The notes under the pieces were generated by a model. The model saw only the letters and a list, made by a program, of their open reading frames with translations, made no database searches and was not told where the DNA came from. A stretch of DNA of 64,000 nt, taken from positions 10,340,001 to 10,404,000 of the forward strand of contig CM034409.1 of NCBI GenBank assembly GCA_019925095.2, given 5' to 3'. This DNA is from Dendrolimus kikuchii (lineage: Eukaryota; Arthropoda; Insecta; Lepidoptera; Lasiocampidae). Numbering within the stretch: the stretch's first letter is position 1; each line of letters opens with the position of its first letter. Position numbers and translations under genes: made by a program. This document shows, in pieces, positions 42,915 to 53,913 of this stretch.

Positions 42915-43186
42915 AGACGGCGCTGTTTTTTTTTTTTTTTTTTTTTTGTCTCCTTCTTTAGCCCGGGCGAACGAGATATGCCCGAGTCAACTACTATTTG
43001 TTTCCTACTATTTATATATATATATTCTACTATAGGTAGGGATTTGGATTGGGTTGGTAATGGTTGGTTCAGGTTGGATGTTGTTGGTTCTGGTGTTATA
43101 TGTTTACATATACTAAATATATTAAATATGGATTCTTATTTCTAATATATACTTAATATCTTATATATGAGAGCATCCGCGTTGCC

Positions 43187-43247
43187 TCCCCTAGGTCAAG
43201 ACCCCCAACTCGGTTTGTGTTTGAGCTGTTTGTCTTGGCCCAGGGGA
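43187..43247 (-). repeat. 3'-region hairpin of the gag-only LINE
   Basis: TCCCCTAGGTCAAGAC (43187-43202) pairs with GTCTTGGCCCAGGGGA (43232-43247) at 14 of 16 positions around a 29-nt loop. It lies about 250 bp before the A tail, where LINE 3' structures can be recognised by reverse transcriptase. Confidence 0.6.
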
Positions 43248-44029
43248 GATGATCGGAGACCTACATATATATTTCCCTAACTTGCCTACAGGGTATTTTA
43301 ATATACTTACTTATATATTTACTTATATATTTAGGATGGTTTGGTGATAGGGGATATCTTTATTTCTTTATTACTTTAAAATTTAGTTCTATTACATCTT
43401 ATGTCTTAACTATTACAATCTGTTTATATATACGTATTTATATAAATTTTTACATTTTTTATAGCCTAATGTTTGATTCATATTTATATATATCTTTATA
43501 TATAATTTCTATAACAAATTTTGTTTCTAATGTAATTTAAACAATAATATGATATATATTTATTTCACAAATAGTATGGGCTTTTCTTATTTTTATTATT
43601 ATTTTACAAGGTTTCTATTTCTAATTTACAGCAGGATTTCTTACTTCAGCTTCCTAGCAGATTTTTCCTTTGCGTAATTTACATCTATTTGTTTACAGGC
43701 ATACTTATAATTAGACGCTAATGAATTATATATTCAAATATATATTCGCAGTGTCTTATTTTGCACTATTTTATTACTATTTTTGTTATACTTATTCTAC
43801 TTTGCCGATTCAACATTTATTGCTTTATCTTACGTTTCAACTTTTACAGGTAGTCTGCTACCGGGTACCTACTACTCCTTTGCCCCATTGGAGTACACCG
43901 CCGGGTCTACTCAAGACCAACATGCGTCGTGGGATCTATGTACAAGGTAAGTGTGTTGTTTTATTATTGTGTATAGCGTTACGTGTGTAAGAAAAACTGA
44001 TTACTTGTATGTCAACAATCGTGTGTATG

Positions 44030-44087
44030 TATGTATGTGTGTGTGTATGTGTATGTGTGTCTGTGTGCGTGTGTGCGTGTGTGTATT

Positions 44088-44141
<54 letters not shown>

Positions 44142-44160
44142 TGTGTGTTTTGTATATGTA
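44030..44160. repeat. TG/CA microsatellite
   Basis: A long TG tract with TA and CG interruptions inside the gag-only LINE. It produces apparent THTHTH and VCVCVC frames that are not genes. Confidence 0.95.
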
Positions 44161-44599
44161 CACTGGTGTGTTTGAATTTATGCTTATTATGATACTATTG
44201 TTGTGTGTTGTGCGAGTGTGTGTTTTACTGAGAACAGCAATTTTTGACACCAAAAGTTACTTGTTTCTCTTGTGCCTGTGTGTGTTTCGCGTTCTTGTTA
44301 TATTGTCTTGTCTGTTTTGTGTTTTTGTGTTGTGATGGGTAATGTTACCCTGTGTGTGTTTTGTTGTTGTTCGGATACCCGGTTCCGTCTTCCATAATAC
44401 TTCGCCGCTAAGTATCCCTCTTTTATGTACGCGCCGCCTATTGTTAGATACGTATCTGCAGGTTCCACGCACGATAGCGGGGTCGTAGGCCATGCATTGT
44501 TGCCTGGTAATAGTCCGATTGCTGCCAGTGTCATTGTTGTAATTTACAGCAAGGCACGGCTTCCGACCCATTACTATTGTGTTGTCCCCTGCAGCGCAT

Positions 44600-45682
44600 C
44601 TAACAGTAGGCGACGGTTGCACGCACTATCTTGTCCCAGCGTGCCCTCACTGGGCACGCCGCACTAAATGCGTTGTGTTCCGCATTGTCCCTCTTCTCGC
44701 GGGTGCAATTTTTACAAGCTGGTTGCGTGCCGACTGCGTACTCCTCGCATTCGGCTCGCGTGTGAGGGCCTCCACAATGACTGCACATGACCTGGGTCTC
44801 CCGGCACAGCTTCCTGCCGTGCCCGAAGCCCAGGCATGTCGTACATTGGGTCAGCGGCGACCTATCTGTGACCTGCAATGTTTGCAAGTCTATCCTTACG
44901 GTCCCTTCGTCGGTTAGCCTCTTCCATAAGGCCGGTGCTACTCGAAGTATCACCTTATGGGTGTTCGGGTTTTTACCTCTTATCTTATACGCGACTTCCA
45001 TACATTCGTCGCCCTCCTCCAGCCCCTCAAATACCAGAGAATTCTGGTTTCTGAGGGCCCGGAACAGGTCGTCGTCTGTATGGACCCTTAGGACGCCGGT
45101 TATCATCACTAACGGTTTTTTGTTAATGATGTCCTCTGCTGTTAGCGCTGCCTTCTTCTGCTTAAGCCTTTGCTTAAGCCTCTCTCGATCTTCTTCCGTT
45201 CTGCAGCTTACTATTACCCGTCCATCCCTGGCCTTCCGGACTCGCTCCACGTCCACCCCCCCGTCTTTGGCGTTCAGAGCCTCCCTGAGATCTTTGAGGG
45301 TGTCGTCTCCGGAGCGGTTCTCCTGAGTGTTGGATATCGCCACCGAGTGTAGCGTTCTATAAGTCTGTGGCTTAGCCCCCGTCCTTATAGCCGCTACACT
45401 CGCGTAGCTTGGTTTCGGAGCATTTTCCGCGCTAGAGTTTGTCTTGCATTCATGAATAATCTGTTGCAGATTATTCATGCACTCCAAGCTCTTTTGCAAA
45501 AGCGCTGATTGCTCCTCCATCCTAGTTGCTAGTTTTGACTGACCGTCTTCAATCCTTCGAATCCTTTCATCTTCTTCTTCTTTGCTGCTATGCAATGGTA
45601 CTGGATCCTGCGTTTGGGCTTCGGTCTGTACTCCTTTACAACTTGTTTCCCGTTCTTCTTGTTCGCCCGAGTCCTTCCCCAT
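44600..45682 (-). CDS. Non-LTR ORF1, gag-like zinc-knuckle protein
   Basis: An intact frame of 360 residues. An acidic and polar N-terminus is followed by a heptad-rich stretch (about 40-80, RRIEDGQSKLATRMEEQSAL and on) that may form a coiled coil. A central RNA-binding-type region follows. Near the C-terminus are three zinc knuckles: CTTCLGFGHGRKLC, CSHCGGPHTRAEC and a longer one from CKNC to AAC. This is the layout of ORF1 in R1- and Jockey-group LINEs, which coats the element RNA. The natural end HNAFSAACPVRARW... suggests the frame is complete. The only ATG upstream lies 20 bases inside the element. No ORF2 follows. Open frames on the opposite strand are shadows. Confidence 0.88.
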   Translation of the reverse strand: MGKDSGEQEERETSCKGVQTEAQTQDPVPLHSSKEEEDERIRRIEDGQSKLATRMEEQSALLQKSLECMNNLQQIIHECKTNSSAENAPKPSYASVAAIRTGAKPQTYRTLHSVAISNTQENRSGDDTLKDLREALNAKDGGVDVERVRKARDGRVIVSCRTEEDRERLKQRLKQKKAALTAEDIINKKPLVMITGVLRVHTDDDLFRALRNQNSLVFEGLEEGDECMEVAYKIRGKNPNTHKVILRVAPALWKRLTDEGTVRIDLQTLQVTDRSPLTQCTTCLGFGHGRKLCRETQVMCSHCGGPHTRAECEEYAVGTQPACKNCTREKRDNAEHNAFSAACPVRARWDKIVRATVAYC

Positions 45683-45816
45683 TGCTTTAATATGCTTTAG
45701 TGAGACGGCGCTGTTATGTAGTGTTAATGCTTGATTGCTAATTTTGTTCTAAGATTTAATTACTTAGCATATATTATTAGGGAAAAAAATTATAAGGAAT
45801 ATGTCTGTATTGGAAA

Positions 45817-47158
45817 ATGATGAAACAGAAATTGTCTCAATCAGGAAAAGATTTCAGAACGAAATTTGATGAATCTATCGTTAACTGGTCTCTAGATTCC
45901 AGTAACTCAGATCCTTGCCCACGGAGTTTTGACCTAACTTCTGGACCTGAAATTAATTACGTGGGAAAACTGAAAGAAGAAATATCTGAAGCTGCTTACT
46001 AAGTGCCACAAATGAAATCGATAATTTACACCTGGAAATTAACCAGCTCAAAAATACAGTCTCTCAACAGAAACAACACATAATAGCACTAAAAAGTATC
46101 TGTAAAAGTCCATCCCAAAGCTTTTAGAGCCAAACACTTTCAAACCGGAAAAAGCAAAAGCGAAATTTAAGCGATAGCCTGAGATTCAATTGCTTAGACA
46201 ATGAGGTTCCACTGGCGAGTAATTCCACTACAAATAAAGAACTTCATCGCTTAGCTGAAAAATCTCCATCACCGGGTATGATCACTTTGTTAAATCAAGA
46301 TCTTGAAAAAATGCCGAAACTACGGAGTAATACAAAACCGGAAATCCAGAAAACCGCATTAAAAACTAAAAACAAAATTTTTATTTTTGGAGGAGCTCAA
46401 TGCCGAGGTCTGACAAATTTTTTATACGAAAGTAGATCCAACACCAATTATGAAGACTATTTTATCACAAGTTTTATCAAACCGGGAACAAATACGTCCA
46501 AAATATTAAAGGTTATACTTAGCAAAGAATTCCAACCTGCACAAGATGACCGGGTCGTACTTTGTGTTGGAGAACACGACTCCAACCCAACCAAAATGAT
46601 AATAGAAGTTTCTGCAGCTTTGAAAGTATTGACTAATTCCCAAGTCTTCATATTGAGCGTATTTAATAACAAATATTTGAATAGGCAAATGCTTAATAAT
46701 ATCTTAAAACTCATCTGCTCTCAATTTGAAAATTGTCAATTTGTCGATGTGCTTTATGACTCTTATAATGTCAACTATATTGATAAGAAACTAGTCATGA
46801 GAAATATGTGCAATGATATTAATTACTGTATAGGCTTATATGACTATTAAAAAAATACTTGACATTTAATGTAAATAATAATAATAATAGCTACCGAGTA
46901 ACACACTCTAATAATAAATTATCTCACACAAGTCAGCCAAAAAGGGACACTATTCCATACTACTTTAATAAGTTAAATAAGAATATTCTGACCATGTCTA
47001 AATTAAACGTAAACAATAATACAAACGTCAAACCAAAAAAAGGAACTATCCCATACTACTTTAACAAAAAGACTAATAAAGAACCAGCTAATAGTGAAAT
47101 AAAGCGTTGCAGTAACACATTTTTTCGTACCTCACCCAATAAAAAATCAAACGTTTAA
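45817..47158 (+). pseudogene. CR1-type ORF1, broken
   Basis: The N-terminal frame 45817-46002 ends KLKEEISEAAY at a stop. The next frame continues NEIDNLHLEINQLKN, a coiled-coil-like stretch. Frame 46278-46850 (190 residues) encodes a compact domain starting KIFIFGGAQCRGL with VVLCVGEHDSNP and VDVLYD. By position and pattern it may derive from the esterase-like domain found in some CR1 ORF1 proteins; this is tentative. Frame 46859-47158 holds the repeated motif TIPYYFNK twice and FFRTSP. At least two frame breaks make it non-functional. Confidence 0.6.
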
Positions 47159-47159
47159 A

Positions 47160-47846
47160 CTATTCCACCAAAATATTGATGGACTATCATCAAAAAGAGA
47201 TATTCAAATAACTTTACAAGATTTAAAATTAAAAAACATACTACCTGAAGTGCTATGTTTTTCTGAAACATTTATTAAAAAAGATGATATGAGGAAAATT
47301 AGTCTTAACGGTTATGTATTAACATCACAATACTGTAGGGAAAAATCTAGAGGGGGTGTTTGCATATATGTTAAGAAGGGAATTAAATACAAGGAATTAA
47401 GTTATATTAAGAAATATATATGCGATAGTACATTTGAATGTTGTGGTATTCAATTAATCGACCTAAAAGTATTAATATTGTGTATATACCGTACACCACA
47501 ATCAAAAATAGAGTCATTTTTTAATTATTTAAATACACTAATGATTAAAATTGTTCATGATAATAGTAAAAAAATCAATATTATACTGGCTGGTCACTTA
47601 AATATAGATACCCTAAAAGACACAAATACAGTTAACCATTTCAAAGACTTACTACAAAACTACAACTTGAATTTACATATTAACTCACCAACTAGACTAA
47701 ATTCCTGCATTGATCACATAATAAGCAATCTAAGTGACGCTTATGGTGAATTATTGCACTTGAGTCTGTCTGATTATGATCAGATACGGCTCAATTGTTA
47801 CACACGAAAATTAAGAGTATATTACAATTTCATATTTTATAATTAA
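47160..47846 (+). pseudogene. CR1-type endonuclease domain, inactivated
   Basis: Read from about 47160: FHQNIDGLSS, LPEVLCFSETF, RGGVCIYV, then ILAGHLNID and LSDYDQI. These are the APE-type endonuclease motifs in order. The metal-binding motif usually written GDFNID is GHLNID here, and the final SDHD motif is SDYD. Loss of that aspartate and histidine should abolish nicking. The frame is open throughout. Confidence 0.8.
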
Positions 47847-48020
47847 ACGAGATTATAGTACAGAGAATATTTCAAAATTTATATCAGCAATTTCTAGTTT
47901 GACTTTTAACGATGTTTACAACTCGATTGATCTTAATACTTCCTTCAATTTATTTTATGCTGAATTTTGTCTATTTTATGAATTAGGTTTTATTTTGTAA
48001 AGAAGAAGATAAATACTAAA

Positions 48021-49400
48021 ATGCAAAATATTAAATGGATAACTAAGGGCTTTAGACGCAGTTGCTATGTAAAGCGTAATCTTCGTTTTAAATTCTATCA
48101 ACGTAAAACTAAGGAAACAAAACTTTTGTATGAAAAATACTCTAAAATCTTTCGACAATGTGTAAACAGGTCACAAAAACTATATAACAACAATTTTATT
48201 AAATACTCAAAGAATATTTGTAAAGCATCATGGAAGGTAATCAACGACGATACTGTTCCTAATAATAACCGTGACTTCATCAAGGAAATTAATATAAACG
48301 ACAAAGTAGTGAATCATGGATCAAGAAATAGCATCAGTCTTTAACAAATATTTACTTGAAATTATCAATAACAGTAACGAAAATATATATAATATAAATA
48401 AATCACGTGTCTCCAGTAGTATATTTCTGAAGCCCATATCAATTGTAAACACAAAATTAATTATACTATCATTAAAAAATACAAATTTGGTTGGGTTTGA
48501 CGGAATTACTACAAAGTTAATTAAAATCTGCGTCAACATACTAGCGCCTATATTACAATACCTAATAAACCTGTCATTTGAACATGGTATATTTCCAGAA
48601 CAATTAAAAACATCAATAGTTAAACCGTTATATAAGAAGGGTGATAAATCAGAACTAAGTAATTATAGACCTATTACTTTAATTTCTATATTTTCGAAAT
48701 CTTTGAGAAGGCCATGCATGGACAGTTGAATCAGTTTTTTGATAAGTTTAAGGTTATTAAATAGGAACAGAATGGATTCCAAAAAGGCAAATCTACTACA
48801 ACTGCAGCTTTTCACCTTGTCCATAACATTTTGTATAATATGGACAAAAAAATATCTACGATTGCTTTATTTTTTGATATGTCCAAGGCTTTTGACTTCG
48901 TTTCTCATGAGTTATAACTGGAAAAGTTGGAAAACTATGGCATAAGAGGACCTGCACACGAATGGATTAAAAGTTATCTTAGCAACCGAAATCAATGTGT
49001 AAAAATAGCTTGTGTTGACAGCAAACAACTAATCGGTAGTAAATTTTCTCCATACATGGAAAACACACATGGTGTTCCTCAAGGAAGTGTTTTGGAGCCA
49101 TTACTTTTCCTGATATATATTAACGATCTTCCTGACATAACTACTTTTAAATGCACATTGTTTGCGGATGACATATCTATTATATTGATTAAGAACAAAA
49201 ACAATAATTTTGACGATGAAATTAATAATACTATTGACAATGTAATCAACTGCTTTGACATGAATAATTTGCAAGTAAATCTGGCGAAAACTAACAATGT
49301 ACAATTTCAAACTTATGGTTCTAAAGTAGATGAGAGAAATATAATATATAAAGGAAATAAAATTAATGAGACAAATAGTACAAGATTTCTTGGTATATCT
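48021..49400 (+). pseudogene. CR1-type reverse transcriptase, frameshifted
   Basis: Pieces in order: WITKGFRRSCYVKRNLRFK (48021-48344), then KPLYKKGDKSELSNYRPITL (48316-48729). Next, in shifted frames, come a QNGFQKGKST-like block near 48770 and an ALFFDMSKAFDFVSHEL-like block near 48870. Then HGVPQGSVLEPLLFLIYIND and the catalytic TLFADDIS (48927-49421). The FADD centre survives, but the gene is split over at least three frames with stops. Confidence 0.82.
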
Positions 49401-49463
49401 ATAGATAAGTACTGTAATTGAAAAACGCATGTTGACCAAATTAGTAAAAAAGATAATAGTTTT

Positions 49464-49963
49464 GTGTATGTCCTAGCAAATTTAAGAAAAAATTCATCAT
49501 TAAGTACAGTACTAATGGCATATCATGTATATGTGGCTTCGGTACAACGATATGGGATAATTATTTGGAGTAACTCTACATGCATCAACCGAGCATTTTT
49601 AACTCAAAAAAAATGCATCCGAGGTATCCGATTTTATGATACTTGTAAGCCTCATTTTAAAGATGTACAAATTTTACCACTGCCATGTATGTATATTTAT
49701 GAAATATGCTTATCTGTCAAAAACAATTTTACTATTTTTACGACGGTTAAAGACTTCTATCCAAACAATACTAGAAATAGTGAACGACTAGTATTAAATG
49801 TGGCTCCAAAAACAACCTCTTTACCAGAAACTGCTATAACATGTGCATTCAGATCTATAATAAAATTCCAATCCACATAAAGGACTTGAGGATTAATAAA
49901 TTTAAAATTCAATTAAAGGAATGACTCTTAAATAGAATGTTTTACTCGGTGGACGAATTCCTC
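49464..49963 (+). pseudogene. CR1-type ORF2 C-terminal part
   Basis: Frame 49464-49880 encodes ANLRKNSSLSTVLMAYH, YGIIIWSNS and KKCIRGI, typical of the region after the reverse transcriptase core in CR1-group LINEs. After a frameshift it continues IPIHIKDL and MFYSVDEFL to about 49963. Confidence 0.75.
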
Positions 49964-49989
49964 AATTGTAAATAAATACCTTCCTTGAC

Positions 49990-50645
49990 TTATGAATGTT
50001 ATAATGTATGTATTTGTAGACCACGGGCCATAAAAATGGCCCGGACTTTTTGAAGGGCTTGCGTGGGGCCATGGAAAGACCAACACGTAGAGGCCCTTTG
50101 ACAAATTTAATGTAAATGTTGCGTGACACTGACCGGCGATTATCCCTGTCTTCACTGTATAGTAATGCACCCAAGGACAAGCCCCGGCCAGTGTAGGACT
50201 ATTGTGGGAAATGAAGACAATAAGTACCGGGCTATTGGGGTGAACTGCTAGTGGTACTAGAGGTCTGGGAATATGGGGACTATGGCATCTGCTCGTCGCA
50301 ATGTTCGGAGAACATGGAAAAATGGTCAGACGGTGACTCGCTACACCCTGCATGTGCCCCAAAAAATTCCATAGAAGGCGGGGGCAACATGGGTGTGAGT
50401 GGCTAAGGGGTGTGGAGAGGTGGGCTGCAGGTTCACCGAAGCTACTTCTGACGTGATGCCATTTATCACTTCCACCCCTGGAGCTTGTGTCTTAGCTCTA
50501 GCGATCTCCAACCCGTGCCGGCTGGCTAAGGCAAGCACGGAGGCGGGTGCCTTGTCTTGGCCTCCGGGGGTACAGATACGAGGTGTCGCTACTCACCTAA
50601 GGCTTCGCCACAAAGCTCCCCTGCGGGTTTATTATTATTATTTTT
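49990..50645 (+). mobile_element. GC-rich insertion in the CR1 3' region
   Basis: A GC-rich block inside AT-rich CR1 sequence. It ends with CTCCCCTGCGGGTTTATTATTATTATT, shown here by its parts CTCCCCTGCGGG and ATT repeats at about 50630-50643. It looks like the 3' untranslated end of another non-LTR element. The left edge lies near 49990-50020 and no target duplication was found. A minus-strand frame of 144 codons (50362-49928) lacks recognisable motifs. Confidence 0.5.
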
Positions 50646-50823
50646 TGACATTTATCAGTTTTTTTTCATATGATTCATTTAACATTATATAATTTAATAA
50701 AATTTATTATAAATATTTGTATGCTCCTATGTGAGCAAAATATGTGTACACTATAACATATATTCCAACTGTTTAACCATTTTTTGAACAAATAAATTTG
50801 ATTGGATTTTATTTGATTTGAAT

Positions 50824-52355
50824 GACAAAAACATGTGATGTTTGAAAATATATTTATTTTATTCCAAATTGCTTGTCGCTAATTTTAGAAAAAGAGACAA
50901 GGAATATATTGTTTTTACATAAACTGCTAGGTACTGCATGTAATAAAATTTCCTATTATTACATCTGCCATAACATATTTTCTGACTGAACCGAAACAAG
51001 CACGAGTCAGTAATATTATATGAGAACTCGCGACACGTTATTCATATTGCATATGCATAGACTAGTTCTATTGGAAGCCAGTGAGCTGTAGAACGATATA
51101 GAGAACGACGTAATGGAACGAAAATATGATATATATATGAAGAATAACATTGATTATTATAGTTACTATTCTTCCACCAGTATATACTAATTTATGAATT
51201 TAGATCGCTCACAGAATAATACATAAAATTACCAAAATAAATTTGTTTAATGCCGAGTTTCTATGTTTTACTATCTATATTCATTCATTTGGCCTTATTA
51301 CTGGTAAAAATTTGAAGTCAACTCATAAAAAAAAATTGTACGAGTGTATAAAATTATGGCAAAATCAAGTAAGCGTAGCATTAATTATAGTTTAATCAGT
51401 AATTACAATTATTTCTGTCAATATGTTTTAAAAATAAGATAAGATAACCTGTTTATTCTATATGCATTGTGTTGTCTTATTTTTGTATAGTATATAAAGT
51501 CTAATGTCCTTCTTTTAATTATGTATGTTTTGATTGTTTCATATTATATATTGTCTACATCACCACTTTCATGTTTTAATATTTTCCTTAGTTTAGGGGT
51601 TTCTCTAGAAGAGATCGCTTTAAGCGATAATGCCGCTCTTTGTTCAATATTCATTGTACCTAGGTTTTTGGAACATAGTTTTAACTTTTGGTGTACAATA
51701 AAGTGCTTTTATTCATTGCTTCATAGTAAGATGTTATTTTAAAGCTTGTGTTTATATGCAAATAACTTTATAATTTACTGTAACCTATGTCATCGACCCA
51801 ATTATCCAATTATAACTGGAAATAACATAGCTCGACTCGGCGCAATCACGATCTGCACCGATGCGGGCATTTACACAGTCCAGGGTGTAATCACCCGTCT
51901 GAGCAACATGCATTCTATTGTTCATTCGGCAATAATACGCGATATATTTCATGCACCTCTCACTGTAGCCTCAGTTCCGTTGATGATGCGGTATTAGTCG
52001 CTGCGATTACGTATTTGACACATTTCAGAATAACTTCTCAAGTACTGTTGCCGACTTAATCACTTTCGACTCTATATCTACCGCATTTTCATCGCTGATA
52101 AGGCCTAAAAAAACTCTTAGTGCCTTATATATATTTTTTTTAATTATATTATAGTTCAGTATTCGCTGAAATATTGATGTATATCGGAATGCAAATCGTC
52201 AAAACACAAATGTTTGTAATAGTGTAGTTTAGGTTTTCTTTCTTATTCTATTAATTTTTATCACTTTTCTCGAAATACATCCCAATCTAGTGCTTTTTAG
52301 GAGTTCACACAGCGCGTTATCTGTAACAAGAGTTGGCTATACTGTTCTCAAGCAA
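50824..52355. other. Unassigned AT-rich DNA
   Basis: Frames at 51521-51742 and 51746-51997 show no motif I recognise. A GC-richer patch at 51830-51990 is unexplained. No TE boundary is supported. Confidence 0.4.
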
Positions 52356-53759
52356 TCCCTATTAATATTATAAATGCGAAAGTAACTTTGTCTGTCTGTC
52401 TGTCTGTCTGTTCCGTTTTCACGTAAACCGTAAAACTGAAACTCAGTACATATATATTTTCGATGCCGAGAATGAACATAGGATACTTTTTATCCCGAAA
52501 ACTGGGATAGTTTCCGGGATAAAAATATATTTGTCTTTCTGTTTGTTATGCTTTTACGGGAAAAGTACTGGACCGATTTAGTTGAAATTATATAGGTATA
52601 CATGTAATTTTAATATCGAGGGTGGACAAGGGATATCCTTTATTACGGATAATGGGATAGATTTTGGGATAGATTTATGTAAAGGTTATGCCAAAAAGTG
52701 GGATAGGTTTTTTTTGTGATTCTCCATTATCGTCATTTTGGTCATCTTTGTCCAATTTTTCCGAGATGTCCGAATTGTCCGAGTTGTCCAATTTGTCCGA
52801 GTTGTTCGATTTATCCGAGTTGTCCAATTTATCCGAATTGTCCGAGTTGTCCAATTTGTCCGATTTGTCCGATTTGTCCAATTTATCCGAGTTGTCCGAG
52901 TTGTCTGAGTTGTCCGAGTTGTCCGAGTTGTTCGATTTATCCGAGTTGTCCAATTTATCCGAATTGTCCGAGTTGTCCAATTTGTTCGATTTGTCCAATT
53001 TATCCGAGTTGTCCGATTTGTCCAATTTTTCCGAGATGTCGGAATTGTCCGAGTTGTCCAATTAGTCCGAGTTGTCCGATTTGTCCAATTTGTCCGATTT
53101 GTCAAATTTTTCCGAGATGTCCAAATTGTCCGAGTTGTCCAATTTGTCCAATATCCGAGTTGTTCGATTAGTCCGAGTTGTCCGATTTGTCCGAGTTGTC
53201 CGAGTTGTCCGATTTGTCCGATTCGTCCAATTTGTCCGATTTGTCCGAGTTGTCCAAGGTGTCCGAGTTGTCCGATTTGTCCTTTTTGTCCGATTTGTCA
53301 GATTTGTCCATTTTGTCGGATTTGTTCTTTTTGTCATTTATGTAGTTGTCATAGACGGGGGTTAGATAAATATAGCTAGGACGGTTTGAAATAAGGTTGA
53401 AAGTTTGGATAAGGCCAATCATTTCTCAAGTTTATAGACATAAATATTCATCATCTATAAAAAATTCGATAGTAACTCGATATACCTTTCCGTTAAGTTT
53501 TCACGGAAAACTACTGGGAAAGGATCGGTTTTGCTATAATTTTGTTTAAATGTAGTTTTAATACCGAAAATGGACATAAATACTTTTCATGCCCGGAGAT
53601 GGGATAGTTTGCGATATAAAATGAAATTAAACTTCCGAGTGCAAATATCACTAAGATAAAAATTAAGTAGAATGTAATTTGTATTAACAACTTCTGCTCT
53701 TTAAACAAGAAGCACGCACTAGAGGTTGACCCGCGGCGTTGCCGCGGGGTAAACTCTAG
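52356..53759 (+). mobile_element. Non-autonomous Helitron H4, copy 1, with minisatellite
   Basis: Starts TCCCTATTAATATTATAAAT between A and TC and ends CTAG at 53756-53759 before T. The 3' hairpin CCCGCGGC/GCCGCGGG (53730-53748) ends 7 bases before CTAG, the Helitron hallmark. The body carries TCTG repeats near the 5' end and the 9-bp minisatellite at 52739-53345. No RepHel coding is present. Confidence 0.82.
52739..53345. repeat. 9-bp minisatellite, TGTCCGAGT type
   Basis: About 65 units of a 9-bp motif: TGTCCGAGT, TGTCCGATT and TGTCCAATT, mixed. Because the unit is a multiple of three and lacks stop codons in most frames, long frames (such as NSDNSDKLD on the minus strand) open on both strands. 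These are not genes. Confidence 0.92.
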
Positions 53760-53913
53760 TGTACATATAAAAGAGAATTTAATTAGCTTTCTATCGTCTT
53801 ATTACTGTTTCTATTACTGTTTAAATAATTATTAATAAGTTTTTTGTAATAATAATAATAATTTAATAATAAAGTTATTGGAATCGTTACAATTATGACG
53901 TCATAGCGCAGTA
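53760..53913. other. Spacer between the two H4 Helitrons
   Basis: AT-rich, with a short AAT repeat near 53848-53870. Nothing else is seen. Confidence 0.5.

Larger units (their letters stand above)
42926..45702 (-). mobile_element. Gag-only LINE with intact boundaries
   Basis: A minus-strand insertion of 2.78 kb. The A tail appears as 22 T at 42926-42947. The direct repeat AGACGGCGCTG lies at 42915-42925 and 45703-45713 (plus TT that merges with the tail). It starts only 20 bases before the ORF1 start codon. It carries ORF1 (45682-44600) but no endonuclease or reverse transcriptase. The remaining 1.65 kb holds a TG/CA microsatellite (about 44030-44160) and a hairpin (43187-43247). It resembles mammalian HAL1 half-LINEs in design, not in sequence. 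Confidence 0.82.
45740..50823 (+). mobile_element. CR1-type LINE, decayed
   Basis: An AT-rich element of about 5 kb on the plus strand with ORF1, endonuclease and reverse transcriptase parts in order, broken by several frameshifts and stops. The C-terminal coding ends in FYSVDEFL, as in many CR1-group ORF2 proteins. The 3' end at about 50823 has TTTGAT-type short repeats (AATTTGATTGGATTTTATTT) rather than poly(A), also a CR1 trait. The 5' boundary is approximate. Another element interrupts the 3' untranslated region near 49990-50645. Confidence 0.78.

Noticed and set aside
43936..44335. Histidine/threonine-rich or valine/cysteine-rich proteins
   Set aside because: These frames come from the TG/CA microsatellite inside the gag-only LINE.
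44787..45326. A 179-codon plus-strand gene
   Set aside because: It is a shadow of the gag-like ORF1 on the minus strand.
52739..53345. CRISPR-like array
   Set aside because: The repeat unit is only 9 bp, with no unique spacers and no cas genes; the sequence is eukaryotic.
52675..53422. Asp/Ser/Asn-repeat protein genes
   Set aside because: The 9-bp minisatellite lacks stops in several frames; there are no start context, splice or homology cues.
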